Origin: Varanus komodoensis
Taxonomy: Eukaryota > Chordata > Lepidosauria > Squamata > Varanidae
DNA: 64,000 nt
Reading direction: 5' to 3'
NCBI RefSeq assembly: GCF_004798865.1
Contig: NW_025336347.1
Coordinates: forward strand, 19,963,430-20,027,429
How positions within the stretch are numbered: the stretch's first letter is position 1; every line of letters begins with the position of its first letter. Below the pieces are notes generated by a model. That model worked only from the letters and a program-made list of their open reading frames with translations, ran no database searches and was not told the origin of the DNA. Shown here piece by piece: positions 9,955 through 20,483 of this stretch. The position numbers and the translations under genes are program-made.

Positions 9955-11235
9955 CGAAGTGGTCATGGAGAAAGCTAGGGAGTTTCAGAAAAACATCTAC
10001 TTCTGCTTCATTGATTATGCTAAAGCCTTTGATTGTGTGGATCACAACCAATTGTGGCAAGTTCTTAGAGAGATGGGAGTCCCAGACCATCTTATTTGTC
10101 TCTTGAGAAACCTGTGTGCGGGTCAAGAAGCAACAGTGAGAACTGGACATGGAACTACCGAGTGGTTCAAAATTGGGAAAGGAGTAAGGCAAGGCTGTAA
10201 ACTGTCGCCCTGCCTATTTAAGTTATATGCAGAGCACATCATGAGAAAGGCTGGGCTAGATGAATCACAAATTTGAATTAAGATTGCTGGGAGAAATATC
10301 AACAACCTCAGATATGCAGATGAAACCACTCTCATGGCAGAAAGAGGAACTAAAGAGTCTCTTGATGCGGATGAAGGAGGAGAGCGCAAAAGTTGGCTTG
10401 AAACTCAACATCAAGAAAACTAAGATCATGGCATCTGGTCCTATCACTTTCTGGCAAATAGATGGGGAAGAAATGGAGGTAGTGACAGATTTTATTTTCT
10501 TGGGTTCCAAGAGCACCACAGACGGTGACTGCAGCCAAGAAATTAAGACACTTGCTCCTTGGGAGGAAAGCTATGGAAATCTAGCCAGCTTACTAAAAAG
10601 CGGAGACATCACCCTGCTGACAAAAGTGCTACAGTGGTACCTTGGCTCACAAACTTAATCCCTTCCAGGACTCTGGTTGTGACCCAAATTGGATGTGAGC
10701 CAAGTTAAATTTCACCATAAGGTTCAATGTAAATAAGGTTAATCCATTTTGTAACTATTTTTTTTAATCAGAAAAAAGTGAAGCAAAGTGACAACAAAGA
10801 TAGCGGCCATCTCCCCCCCCCCCCACCAGCATTACTGCAACCGAGCCAGTCATCTCTGCTGGGGGGGGGGAACGGGTGGGAGATGGCAGAGATCACAATT
10901 GCACTCATGCAGGAAAGACAGGCACAATCTTGAGGCACCACTGTATAGTCAAGGCTATGGTTTTCCCAGTTGCAATGTATGGCTGTGAAAGCTGGACCAT
11001 AAGGAAGGCTGAGCACCGAAGAATTGAGGCCTTTGAATTGTGGTGCTGGAGGAGACTCCTGCGAGTCCCTTGGACCGCAAGGCGATCAAACCGGTCAGTC
11101 CTAGAGGAGATCAACCCTGACTGCTCTTTAGAAGGCCAGATCCTGAAGATGAAACTCAAATACTTTGGCCACCTAATGAGAAGGAAGGACTCATTAGAGA
11201 AGAGCCTAATGCTGGGACTTCGCAACTAGCAAAAA
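9955..11235 (+). mobile_element. BovB (RTE) LINE, 5'-truncated, with internal MITE
   Basis: The frames encode the BovB reverse transcriptase C-terminal half: FIDYAKAFDCVDHN, VRTGHGTTEWFKIGKGVRQG, LSPCLFKLYAEHIM, then KLNIKKTKIMASGPI, and after the insertion VAMYGCESWTIRKAEHRR, ELWCWRRLLRVPWTARRSN and YFGHLMRRKDSLEKSLMLG. A stop follows DESQI and the catalytic YADD reads YADE, so the copy is dead. The 3' end jumps from LMLG to the cttcgcaactagc terminus, an internal deletion. A 312-bp MITE splits it at 10632-10943. The 5' end is truncated near 9955. Confidence 0.93.
10632..10943. mobile_element. TA-flanked MITE (Tc1/mariner-type) inside BovB
   Basis: Ends are CAGTGGTACCT and, reverse-complemented, CAGTGGTGCCT. 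TA occurs at 10630-10631 and 10944-10945. Removing the element and one TA restores the BovB frame as LTKVLVKAMVFPV, which proves the boundaries. Interior C-run and G-run near 10812 and 10861 form further inverted symmetry. No transposase is encoded. Confidence 0.9.
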
Positions 11236-11339
11236 GCTGAAGTGGAGACTTGCCTCCTCTCTGGCGGCCTTCGCAGCTCGTGATGTGTTGCCATATATAA
11301 GCTTAGGCTATCCATTTCTGGAGCGATAGGTAGGTAAGG

Positions 11340-11510
11340 GTCTTATATGGCACCTTAAAATCTAACACGTTTAACATGGCACAAGTTTTTATGGAGTTAC
11401 AGAACCTTAAATTCAGTTAATGTAATTTTGTGGGCATTACCCAGCAAGTCTAATAAGGTGTCTACAAAAGCTTATGCCACAATAAATGTGTTAATCTTTT
11501 AACTGTATAT
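11340..11510. repeat. Degraded retroelement end, family uncertain
   Basis: Contains ccttaaaatctaacacg and, further on, acaaaagcttatgccacaataaatgtgttaatc. These phrases recur in reptile interspersed repeats that I associate, without certainty, with Penelope-like 3' ends. The copy is old. Confidence 0.35.
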
Positions 11511-12270
11511 ATTGGATTAGGATTGCATCCTTAATCATAAATTACTGTTATTTTTCATATAGCTGCCCAGGCAGCACTTTGCAGCCACAGGATCACACAC
11601 TTATCAAAATTAACTTCCAACAAATTGCAGTGCTTGTGCAAATAATTTTCTTGTGACTAAAAAGTTTGCAAAATATGTGTCAGATGAGCCCTGGCATCCC
11701 ATAGCCAGGGCATCACTGCCAAGAAAGCTCATTTTTTTGGTGAAACAACATACATTGAATAAAAGAAGCAACTGGCATAGATCTGAAGATTTTAAAACCA
11801 TGGTCAGGTTGTAACAAATTAGTTTTGTTTTTTATCTGAATTCAGGAAACATTGTATAAACCAACATTTCCTACTTATTAGGAAGTCCCATTGAATTCAT
11901 TTGTTTCCAAGTAAGTACATGTAGAATTGCAGTCATGTAAGTGCAGTTAACAAGCCAAAATATCAAACCACAGTCAAAGTGCTTTGATATCCTGGATTAA
12001 TTAACTGGTTTGCACAAATCTGATCTTCAAGTGGAACAGGAAATCACATACAGAATCTTTAAGCTTCCCTCTGTCGTGTGCAAGCGGCAGCATCCAGAAA
12101 ACATGCCAGGTCAAACCTTGTGCTTGTCTTTTCTTATCACAGCACCAGACCTGACAGGAAATGTAGACTAACAGAAAATCAGCTGGGATAAGTAAACTGG
12201 CAAAAATAAGCAATATCTCAAAAGCTTTAGGATAACTATCTCTACAAGGGAAAAACAGTTCTCATATGAT
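11511..12270. other. No gene seen
   Basis: AT-rich DNA with two short minus-strand frames (63 and 70 residues) and no recognisable domain or repeat. Confidence 0.4.
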
Positions 12271-12614
12271 AAAAGGTAAAGGTAAAGGTTTCCCCATGAC
12301 ATTAAAGTCCAGTCATTTCTGCCTCTTGGAGGTGGTGCTCATCTCCGTTTCCTAGCCGAGGGAGCCAGCGTTTTTCTGCAGACAGTTTCTGTGGTCATGT
12401 GGCCAGCGTGGCTAAACAGAGGTGCATGGAACGCTGTTACCTTCCCACTGAAGTGGTACCTTTTTATCTAATTGAATTTGCCTGCTTTCGAACTGCAAGT
12501 GTGGCAGGAGCTGGGACGGAGCAACGGGAGCTCACCCCGTTGTGCAGATTCGAACCGGCGACCTTCCGATTAACCAGGCCAGCAGCACAGCAGTTTAAAC
12601 CACTGCGCCACTGC
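12271..12614 (-). mobile_element. ACA-type tRNA SINE, full length
   Basis: Read on the minus strand: tRNA-like head ending in the tggcgcagtgg box, a B box GGTTCGAATC at 12547-12556, a long conserved body (cgctccgtcccagctcctgcc, ccacatgaccacag) and a terminus of aaacctttacctttacc. A second copy lies at 40798-41150. The short terminal repeat resembles what BovB-mobilised SINEs carry. Confidence 0.85.
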
Positions 12615-12619
12615 ACTTC

Positions 12620-13842
12620 CATGAGATGCAAGAAAGCAAAACCAAATGATACAATTGTCACTAAATACCCCCTGCATGGTAGTGTAGTGACATCTGAATG
12701 CAGCTGCAGTGATTTTATTTTGGACACTTTGTTTTAATGGAGGTTCTCAGACAGCTGCTCCTAGTCCAAGCTGCCTTGGTAGGATGTTTTTGGTTTTTAC
12801 ATTTTTATACCATCCAAGGGCCAAAGGTTCCTATGTGCTGCCTCCTGGATGGATTTTCCTCTTATCAAGGAGCAGGCAGCATCTCAAGTGTTGGAAGCGC
12901 ATGCAGGCGTGGTCTGAATCCATGCCATGGCTGGGCCAAGGGTCTTCCCGCTCCTCTCCAGGTTTGCCATTCAAATCCACCACCATCCATGCTGGCTGCA
13001 CTGTGGAGTTCGCCTGTGGGTGAAAGCGACAGACGCTTCCAGAGACATGAAAATATAGATAGGAAAAAAAACATTTCAGAGAGGTGTGTATCATTTGCTT
13101 TCAGTGGCTGCATCGTTTTCTTGCAAAAGAACAAAAAAACACGGGAGGTGGAGAGAAGGACGCTTTTGGCTGCAGGTGCCAAGTCCCCTGCAGTGGCAGA
13201 AGAAAAATCTCAGCCAGGGAAAAAGCAAAATGAATTCTCTCTGTGGCGACAGCGCAGGGCACGCAAACGTACGAAAAGCCATGCGGCTCAGTGCCAGGGC
13301 TCCTCTAGCCCAGCGTTCCGTCCATGCAGTGGTCCAGCGGCTGCCAGTGTGCCTAAGGGAGCAGCACCCACACAGGTCCCAAGCAGCCAGCGGTTTTGTC
13401 CAGGTGCAGGAGGAAGCGGAGAGTCTGTAGCCACCACAAGCCATCACCCTGGAACTGAAGACCCCTTCAGTTGGAGGAGGAATCCCATGGATGCGTCATT
13501 GCCAGAGGTGGCTCAGTCCAGCCTCCTGCCCTCGTTGGGGCGTGCCTGCGGAGACGGTCTTGCGGAGCAGCCACCATTCAGAAAGGACCACCACATCCAG
13601 CTCCTCTGACAGCCCTTCCGGTGCAGAAGTCTTCTCTGTAAAGTAGCACTGGACCACTTTAGGACTAGCGCTGGCACCCTGGGGCTGGGTCAGGGCACCC
13701 ACACCCTCCAGGCTTTAAAAAAAGAAATCCCGGAAAAGAGGAAGTGGGAAAAGAGGGGGCAGCCTCTCCTGGCAATTCCCATGGGTGTGTGGGCAGCTAC
13801 CACCGAGGGAGGCAGGAGGCAGCTCCTACTTCGGAGGGGAGA
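12620..13842. other. Probable 3' flank of the distal finger exon; no gene
   Basis: Immediately downstream (minus strand) of the stop at 13843-13845, so the right part is probably 3' UTR. A 290-residue plus-strand frame at 12737-13609 has no domain and no supporting signals. Confidence 0.4.
12714..12719 (-). terminator. Candidate polyadenylation signal for the distal zinc-finger exon
   Basis: TTTATT on the plus strand gives AATAAA on the minus strand, about 1.1 kb past the stop at 13843-13845. No nearer canonical hexamer was noticed. Candidate only. Confidence 0.3.
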
Positions 13843-15095
13843 TTAGGAGCAGCTCCCTGACCGAGGACATCCGTGCTTCATCTGCTCGTGCCTCTTCAGG
13901 TGGCTCTTCTGGATGTAGCTCTTGTCACAGTAAGAGCACTTGAAGGGCCGCTGTGCCCAGTGCAGCATCTGGTGCCTCAGCACTGTTGACTTCACAGAGA
14001 AAGTTTTCCCACAGTCAGGGCAGAGGAAGGGCTTCTCAGCAGAGGCCCGGTCGCTGGGCGCCTCGGAAGCCACGGATCCACCTTGCCCACTGTCACCGCT
14101 CAGAGCTGGAAAACGCGGGTTATGGAGGCAGCTTGGCTTTGGGGGGCTGCTGGGGATCGAGCCCATCCTGTCACTGGGGTGCTGAACGGGTTTTGACTTT
14201 GGATGCATAAGCAGTTTCGGGCCCAGGCCAGAGTTTCTCTCCTGCCCAAAATCTGGAGAGGTATTTTCTTTCTTGTGGAGCCGTTGATGCCTGCGGATGC
14301 TTGATCGGTGGCTGAAGCCTTTCCTGCAGTCGGGGCACTTAAAGGGCTTCTCCACCCCAGCCCCCATCTGATTGGGAAGGGGGCCGAGGCTAAGCTGGCT
14401 GAACAGTCCCTCCCAGTCATCCGCAGGGTCGGCCTGGTGCTTGGGGACACCTGTGCAAAACCTAAGCTGGTGGCCACAATCAGGACATTGGAAGGACTTC
14501 TCTTTGGATGGGGCCAATGGATGCGCGGCGGGGTTTAGGCCCAGACTAAGTTTCCTTCCACAGTTGGGGCACAACTTGGGTGCCTTTTTAGTGAGCACTC
14601 CCTTATGAACCCGAAAAGACAGAGGCTCATGGAAACCGTCCCCCATGTTGCTGCTCGGCCGATGGCTCACACCTGTTTGCAGAGCTTCCCTCGTACCGCG
14701 ATCACAGCAACACCCTTCCCTTCTTGCATTGTTCCCAGGAAGTGCGTTGCATTTGATGTCATCCTGGGTACTGCTCTGCTCATATCCCCAGGGAACGGTC
14801 CCTTGGTTTTGTTCCACTGCAGCAAAGCACGTTGCTGTCGGCTGCTGAGAGCCTTTCTCCTGGGGCACAGATGCTTCTGACTCTCTAAACATGTCTGGAT
14901 GACCAGGGGACATGCTGAGGTTTCCCCCTGTGGCCTCCCAGCTCCTTGTCTGCAGATCAATCAGGTCGTCAGAGGGCTTTCCCCGGAGGATGCCTCCTTC
15001 CGATTCTCGCACAAAATTATACTGCAGGCGCACCAGTGGCGTAGTGCTTCCTGGCCACAGGGGCTCAGACTGTTCTGTTGGCACTGCCCCATCCC
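13843..15095 (-). CDS. KRAB zinc-finger protein, terminal exon with partly decayed fingers
   Basis: Terminal coding exon of a KRAB zinc-finger gene, presumably nuclear. The acceptor (ttgttttccgagcag) puts the start at 15095, phase 1, reading G-D-G-A-V-P-T-E-Q; the KRAB exon at 20484-20610 ends in the matching phase. With residue 1 at 15084, one copy of the ESEGGI motif is at about 20-37. Intact C2H2 fingers are at 248-270, 353-375 and 381-404. Three more have lost ligands but stay in frame: 170-192 (both Cys, one His), 198-220 (both Cys, one His) and 274-298 (SPDFGQ, both Cys gone). The last two fingers keep the same helix residues as the last two of the exon at 1637-3267 (VSTR and QSHR), so the two are paralogs. 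Stop TAA at 13843-13845. The frame is open throughout, so this is either a gene under changed constraint or a very young pseudogene. Confidence 0.85.
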
Positions 15096-16606
15096 CTGCT
15101 CGGAAAACAAGAGAAGGCAGGCATCAATCACTGCCCAGTTCTGAAAACAGATCTGCAATCCTGCCTTTGGCAGGAGAGGCAGACTTAATGATCAGGCACG
15201 TTTTATTTTGAAACACATGTACAGATCTGGCTTTGCTCAGATAGGAATCACCCTGGGCTTGCATCAGTGGGGCCTTCATGCCAACTCCCACAACTGTCCA
15301 ATGGCAAGAACCTGCTGGGTTTGACTCTACTCCCCTGTGGGAAGCTCTCCCTCAGCAAGGAGGAAGGGTCAGGCGCAGGACTCTGCCTCTAATCTATGGA
15401 CTGAACCTTGATGTGCTCTTTAGGGTAGTGACTAAAGTTCTTTTTGCAAACTTCCAGCTCATGGGCACACGTGAGTGAATTAAAATCAAAGTGTCTTAGG
15501 TGGTTGTCAGTCCAATGACAGATGGCTTTCAAACGCTGAGTTAAATTGGGGTTTGGACTTGGGCATGCTCAGAGGTAAGTCCCAGTACCAATCCCTGATC
15601 GCCAATCCCTCAGTGTCCTTTTGGAAAGGGGTGGGGAAAATGAATACACCTTTCGCCGTTCCCCACCCCTGAGTAGGATGGAGGAAAGTAGAGTAGTGGC
15701 TCCCATGGGGGCTATAAAAGGGGACGAGGGCTTGAAAAGTCTAGCTGAGAAGGACTAAAATTCCTCCAAATACCCCCCTTTCAGGTTGAGCATCTTTTGA
15801 TTGATCCATTTTTCTGCCTGTCAAAGGAAATCCTGGTGTTGGGTTTTTTGGGGCGGGCGGTTCAGTTGGGCAGTTTGCAAGAATAGTACCTGCTGCCCCT
15901 GGTAAAAGGCTTGAAACAAAATTGTTTTCTCTAAAGATGTTTTTAAAAATATCGGGTACTCCCCAAGCCCCTCCAAAATGCTGCTGTGGCACGAATGGAG
16001 TCTGGGGAGACTGGCTCAAGCGCTTTTTCCTGATTATTATTATTATTATTAATAACGACAACAATAGAAAAACAGGCCAAGTGAGCCAAAAGCAGTGCAG
16101 CCTTTACGGCTGCAGATGAAAGGGGACTCGTTCCCCTGGCCGTGTTCCCCGGCAGACTGGCTGGACGATGGAGAGGTTTGCTGGGCTCCCCATGGGCGCC
16201 CCATGGAACAGCCAAGTCGCCTTGGTAAATTGCCACAAGTGGCTTCTGTGACTGGGGAGGTGTGAGCAACCCATTTGCGGGGTGGGAATCGGTTGGATTC
16301 CCTGAGCTTGGCCTCCCGGGCTCCGGTCCGCTTTGCAGTGGCTCGGAGCCTGAGCTCCTGGTGAGCATGCCCAACATTTGTGGGGTGATCGCCAAGGATG
16401 GAACCCCACATGCCGCGCAAGCAGCGCCCCTCTCCCATCCCAAGTGAGGAACGTCGCCAGGGGCAAGCTGGGGCCTGTGCGCATTCGGGGGCCTCCCCTC
16501 CGCCTGCCTCGCTTTGCAAGGCTGAGCGGAGCACGAGAGGAGGGAGGGATTCAGGCAGCACTCGCGGCAACCCAGCCGTGCTGCGCAGCCCAGCCACCGC
16601 TTGGGA
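15096..16606. other. Intron of the distal zinc-finger gene, left part
   Basis: The intron runs 15096-20483 (5.4 kb). This part shows no exon. Minus-strand frames up to 287 residues at 15943-16806 have no domain and run through an ATT microsatellite at 16034-16052. Confidence 0.5.
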
Positions 16607-16785
16607 AAGGCCCGTGGCTCAGAGGCAGGGCGCGTGCTTTGCACGCAAGGGGCCTGGTCGCATCCCCAGTTGCAGGATCGTAGGCAGCAGCCCACGCAGC
16701 AGAAGGCGACTCCCTGCCAGGGCAGGCAGAAGCCGCCTCCGTGGACTGATGCTCTGGCCCAGTATAAAGCATCTCCAGAAGGCAC
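16607..16785 (+). mobile_element. tRNA-derived SINE, type B
   Basis: Fairly complete: cccgtggctcagaggcagggc, gctttgcacgcaagg (A and B box region), a diverged body and the 3' end gatgctctggcccagtataaagc, which is the usual end of this family. Confidence 0.7.
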
Positions 16786-16857
16786 CATGGAACTAGGTTC
16801 ACACACCTCCCTGTTGCTATCTTTCCCGGTGCAGGGGGTCCTTCTAATAAAAATATA

Positions 16858-16890
16858 CAGTATTTATTATTATTATTATTATTATTAACA
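16858..16890. repeat. ATT microsatellite
   Basis: Array of about eight ATT units after tatacagtatt; a simple repeat without other content. Confidence 0.9.
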
Positions 16891-17239
16891 ACAGTTAACA
16901 TTTATTATTAATGTTTATTGCTCTGAAATAATACAAGTACTGGGAGGAGAGAGTTTGCTCTCAGCAGGTAGAGATGCGCATCTCCATCTTTTCACCCTAC
17001 TTTCCTCATCCATACAATGGGGCTACTCATGTCTTGCTTTGAGGACAAATGTGCAGATGCTCACCTGGATATGAGCTTGGCAAAACCTCAAATTCTTCAG
17101 CAACCTGGACCAGCGAGAGAGGCATCGCGGGGCCTTGCTCTGTCTCCAGGAACATTTCAGGCTTGGGATTCTGCAGTTCTGCTTAGCCAGACAACAAAGA
17201 AGAGAAACCTCTAAAGGAAGCCAAGTGCACAACCCATTG

Positions 17240-17690
17240 CAAGGCCCCCTGGCTTACTGGTACAACGTATGTTTTGCACGCAGAAAGAAGAGTTTGATCC
17301 CCGGCATTCCCCAGTTAAGCCTGCCTTTTCCAACCTGGGCCCCGTAATGTACGGGATTACAAGCCCCATCATCTGCTGCCAGCAGGCCTATGGCCAGGAT
17401 GGCTCTGGGTAATGGAAGTTGTAGACCAACACACCTGGGTGTTCTCGGGTGGGGAAAAGTTGAGTTTGGGTGCAATTGGATGCAGGTTCAGACAGGAAAG
17501 GGGCTTTCACATGCACCAGGCTTTGTCCTTAAGCAGTCAGGTAGCTGGTGATGGGAAAGTCACTTCTGCGCCTGACACCCAGGAAAGAAGCCACAGGTTA
17601 GGGCAGGCCACACTGGATTGGATAGGCTAATAGCCTGCAGCAGCAGAAGGGCAGTTTCCTGTGTCTGAGAAGCAACTTCGATAGAACCTC
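17240..17690 (+). mobile_element. tRNA-derived SINE, type B, split by an insertion
   Basis: The head (ggcttactggtacaacg, gttttgcacgcagaaag, ccccagttaagc) ends at 17320. The body resumes at 17529 with ttaagcagtcaggtagctggtgatggg and the tail at 17607-17665 (cactggattggatagg...gggcagtttcctgtg). The two halves join exactly at TTAAGC. Confidence 0.7.
17321..17528. mobile_element. 208-bp insertion in the SINE, contains a palindromic MITE
   Basis: Flanked by TTAAGC at 17315-17320 and 17529-17534. Inside, 17326-17459 is an imperfect palindrome: cttttccaacctggg at the left and its partner reading cttttccccacccg from the right, with the usual atggccaggatggc loop. The remaining 69 bp are unassigned. 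Confidence 0.6.
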
Positions 17691-17944
17691 ATGTACTGCT
17701 CTGACGCATCTGCCGGGTGCTGAGAGGTGCTTTGGGCAACTGCTCCAATCTCAAAGGGAGGCATCAGAGAGCTGACCCCTCCCCATGGCTGGCATGGAAA
17801 GAATCGCACTGCCTGCCCCCCAGGGGCAGGAAGCAACCCCGGAGGAGGAGGAAAGGGGGTATTTCAGTGGACTTGGAGGAAAGGGGCCACAGGGGTCAAG
17901 ATGCAAGCTCTCCTCCATCTTCTTCCCTTCCCTTCCTCTCCTCT

Positions 17945-18635
17945 CATTTATTTATTTATTTAAAACATTTCTATGCCGCCCCCATCACAATAAAGCCTCG
18001 GGGCGGCTCACAAAAAATACATAAAAACATACATAAATAATAATATAATAATTTAAAAGAAAAAAAACATTTAAAAACCCCCGGTGCATTCTCGGCTAAT
18101 TTTAAAAACCTAATTAATTCAATAATTTAGCAATTAAAAGTTTTAAAAAGGTCTTAGCCTGGTGCTGAAAAACAAATAACGACGGTGCCAGGCAGACCTC
18201 TCTGGGGAGCGCATTCCACAGATGGGGTGCCACCACAGAGAAAGCCCTCCTCCGGGTACTTTCAGTCACAGAGGGTTCCCAGAGAAGGGCATCCGTTGCT
18301 GACCTCAAGAGGCGGGAGGGCATATATGGGTGCAAATGTTCCTTTAAGTATCCAGGTCCCAAGCTGTTGAGGGCTTTATAGGTCATCACCAAAACCTTGA
18401 ATTGGGCCCGGACTTCAATCGGAAGCCAGTGAAGCTGACGGAGAACTGGGGTTATGTGAGCACAACGCCCATTCCCCGTCAGCAACCTGGCAGCTCTATT
18501 CTGCACCAATTGAAGTATCCGGACCGTCTTCAAGGGCAGCCCCACGTAGAGTGCGTTGCAGAAGTCAAGGCGGGAAGTCACCAGCACGTGTGTCACTCTT
18601 CCCAGTGTCCTTGCAAGACATGCTGAAAAGTCCAT
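17945..18635 (-). mobile_element. L2 LINE, 3' end with reverse transcriptase remnant
   Basis: A 173-residue frame at 18114-18635 carries the L2 ORF2 C-terminal signature: VTSRLDFCNALYVGLPLK, LQLVQNRAARLLTG, HITPVLRQLHWLPIEVRAQF, VMTYKALNSLGPGYL and WNALPREV. The frame has no internal stop. It is followed by the 3' UTR tail with gcggcatagaaatg and a (AAAT)n end near 17945-17960. It sits in the intron of the distal zinc-finger gene and is truncated at its 5' side, with no endonuclease. Confidence 0.92.
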
Positions 18636-19446
18636 CTAATGGAATATGCAGGATGCAGGGACAGGGAGGCAAAAGCTACCTCCAAGCTTCTCCCGTCCTG
18701 TGCAGGTAGACCGGATGCCTCTGATCCACAAGGACACAGTGGAGAGGCCTTAAGGGCTGTGTTAGCAGGATCCTGTGCGGGGTTCCTCAGTGCAGGCCTA
18801 CAGCAGGGCTTCTGCTTGAACACGGGAGCCGGAGGCTGTGCTTAAGACAGGGTAAGAAAGCGGCCACCCCCCACCTGCAATCTGTTCACACCTCCCTCCA
18901 TTCCTCATGACCTACTTGTGGGCTTTCCAAGGAACTCCTGGCTGGCCACCGTGGGCAACAGGGACTGGGCTGGAAAGGCCAGAGGTGGGGGAGCTTTGGC
19001 CTTCCAGAAGTTGGGGGAATACAGCTCCCAGCATTCCATGTTGGCTGGGGCTGATAAGAGCAGCATCCAACAATACTTGGGAGGGAAAGATTTCCTTGTC
19101 AGGCGGCCACTTATGAATCACCAAAGAGCAGCCAGAAATGTGCATAAACCTTGCATGTGTCCATGTATACACACACAGATGCACAGGTTTGCAATAAGTA
19201 TTATCACTGAAATAGAAATGTGGGCCTTGATCACTCTGCTGTCCTTGTATGCTGATGGGCAAGGTCAAGGCCCAGTCTTTACATCACATTTGGTCTGGAC
19301 AAACTTTCAGACAGAGGATACCTTCAATATAGAGGACTAGTCTTTGACAGCTCTTCCAACTACAGAACTGTCCTCTGTAACAAAGGACACATGGCCACCC
19401 TACCCATGCCAGAAACTGGCTGCTAATTGATCCAGCAGGGCTTTTG
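18636..19446. other. Intron, no exon seen
   Basis: No exon-like frame. A worn palindromic MITE lies around 19010-19085 (cagctcccagcattcca ... gctggggctgataag). Confidence 0.4.
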
Positions 19447-19760
19447 CATAGAATCATGGAATAGTTAGAGTTGGAAGGGGCCAGAAGGCCATCAGGGCCA
19501 GTCCCCTGCCATTGCAGGACACAGAGTTACACCACCCCGTTCAGGTTCAGGTGACCATCCAGGTGCTTTCTGAAAGTCTCCAGCAAGGGAGAGACCACAA
19601 CTTCCCCAGGCAATAGGTTGCATTGTTGTGCTGCTCTGGTGTCTAGTCTAAATCTGGTTTCTTTTAACTTAAGTCTGTTATTCTGTGCCCTGCTCAAGAA
19701 GACAGCAAGTAGCGGTATGTTCCTGCATTCTCACATAGTCAGCAGGGTTACCCAAAAATA
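19447..19760 (-). mobile_element. CR1 LINE 3' end
   Basis: The 3' terminus atagaatcatggaatag and ttggaaggggcc, then ccctgccattgcaggac, are the standard CR1 end in reverse orientation. The match runs to about 19760 and the 5' end is truncated. It lies in the same intron. Confidence 0.8.
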
Positions 19761-20029
19761 CCTCCTCCTTCCACCTCCGTAATGCTTTGGGAAAGAAGGT
19801 CTTTCTGTGCAATGCCCTATCCATCCATCCATCCACCCTGCTTGGCTCTGTCGCTCTGGAGGCTGCATCCCTTTGCTCGAAGGGAGCTGCCGTGACTGCA
19901 GTCTGATGCAGCTCCCCAGAGGTGAAATACGTTTATCTCAGGAGGGCCTCCGTGAAGCTAAGTCTGCCTAAGCTGAGTCTGCAGCTTAGTTTGTGTCGGT
20001 GGGGAGGGAGCACCTCTTACTTTCTAGAA

Positions 20030-20252
20030 CAGGGGTCTCAAACTCAACTTACCTGGGGGCTGCTGGAAGTAGAGTCTGGGTGAGGCTGGGCCGCATCAAG
20101 TATTCCACCATGCGGTGGTGGTGGGCCGCTCATCCCGCGTCGCTCCCGGAGGCCGGCCCGGGTGCCGCCGGCGCTTTGAAGGCCGCAGGGCCCCTCCCCC
20201 GTGCCCCGCCATCCCGGCAATTGGCCCGCGGGCCGCGAGTTTGAGACCCCTG
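20030..20252. mobile_element. Non-autonomous hAT MITE (223 bp)
   Basis: Ends CAGGGGTCTCAAACTC in inverted orientation, flanked by an 8-bp duplication with one mismatch (TTCTAGAA at 20022-20029, CTCTAGAA at 20253-20260). The interior is very GC-rich. It lies 232 bp beyond the donor of the KRAB exon. Confidence 0.9.
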
Positions 20253-20483
20253 CTCTAGAATACCACACATACCCTTCCGGTTATCCTGTGCCTCCCCCCA
20301 GTTGGGGCTCCCCCCGTCTGAGCATGCTGGGAGCAAGCGAAGGAGGGTTCTGGCTGCTCAAAGAGCCAGGCCCAGATCCCTGCCCAGCTGTGCAGCTTGA
20401 GCTGGAGCGACCCGACCCTGGTTTTGCCGGCAAGAACACAGGAGGCAGACATAACGAGCAGCGTGAGAAGGCGCGAGTCTTAC

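Noticed and set aside
12737-13609. 290-residue plus-strand frame
   Set aside because: No domain or codon signature, and it lies in the probable 3' flank of an antisense gene.
15943-16806. 287-residue minus-strand frame in the intron
   Set aside because: It crosses a microsatellite and a SINE; no KRAB, SCAN or finger signature.
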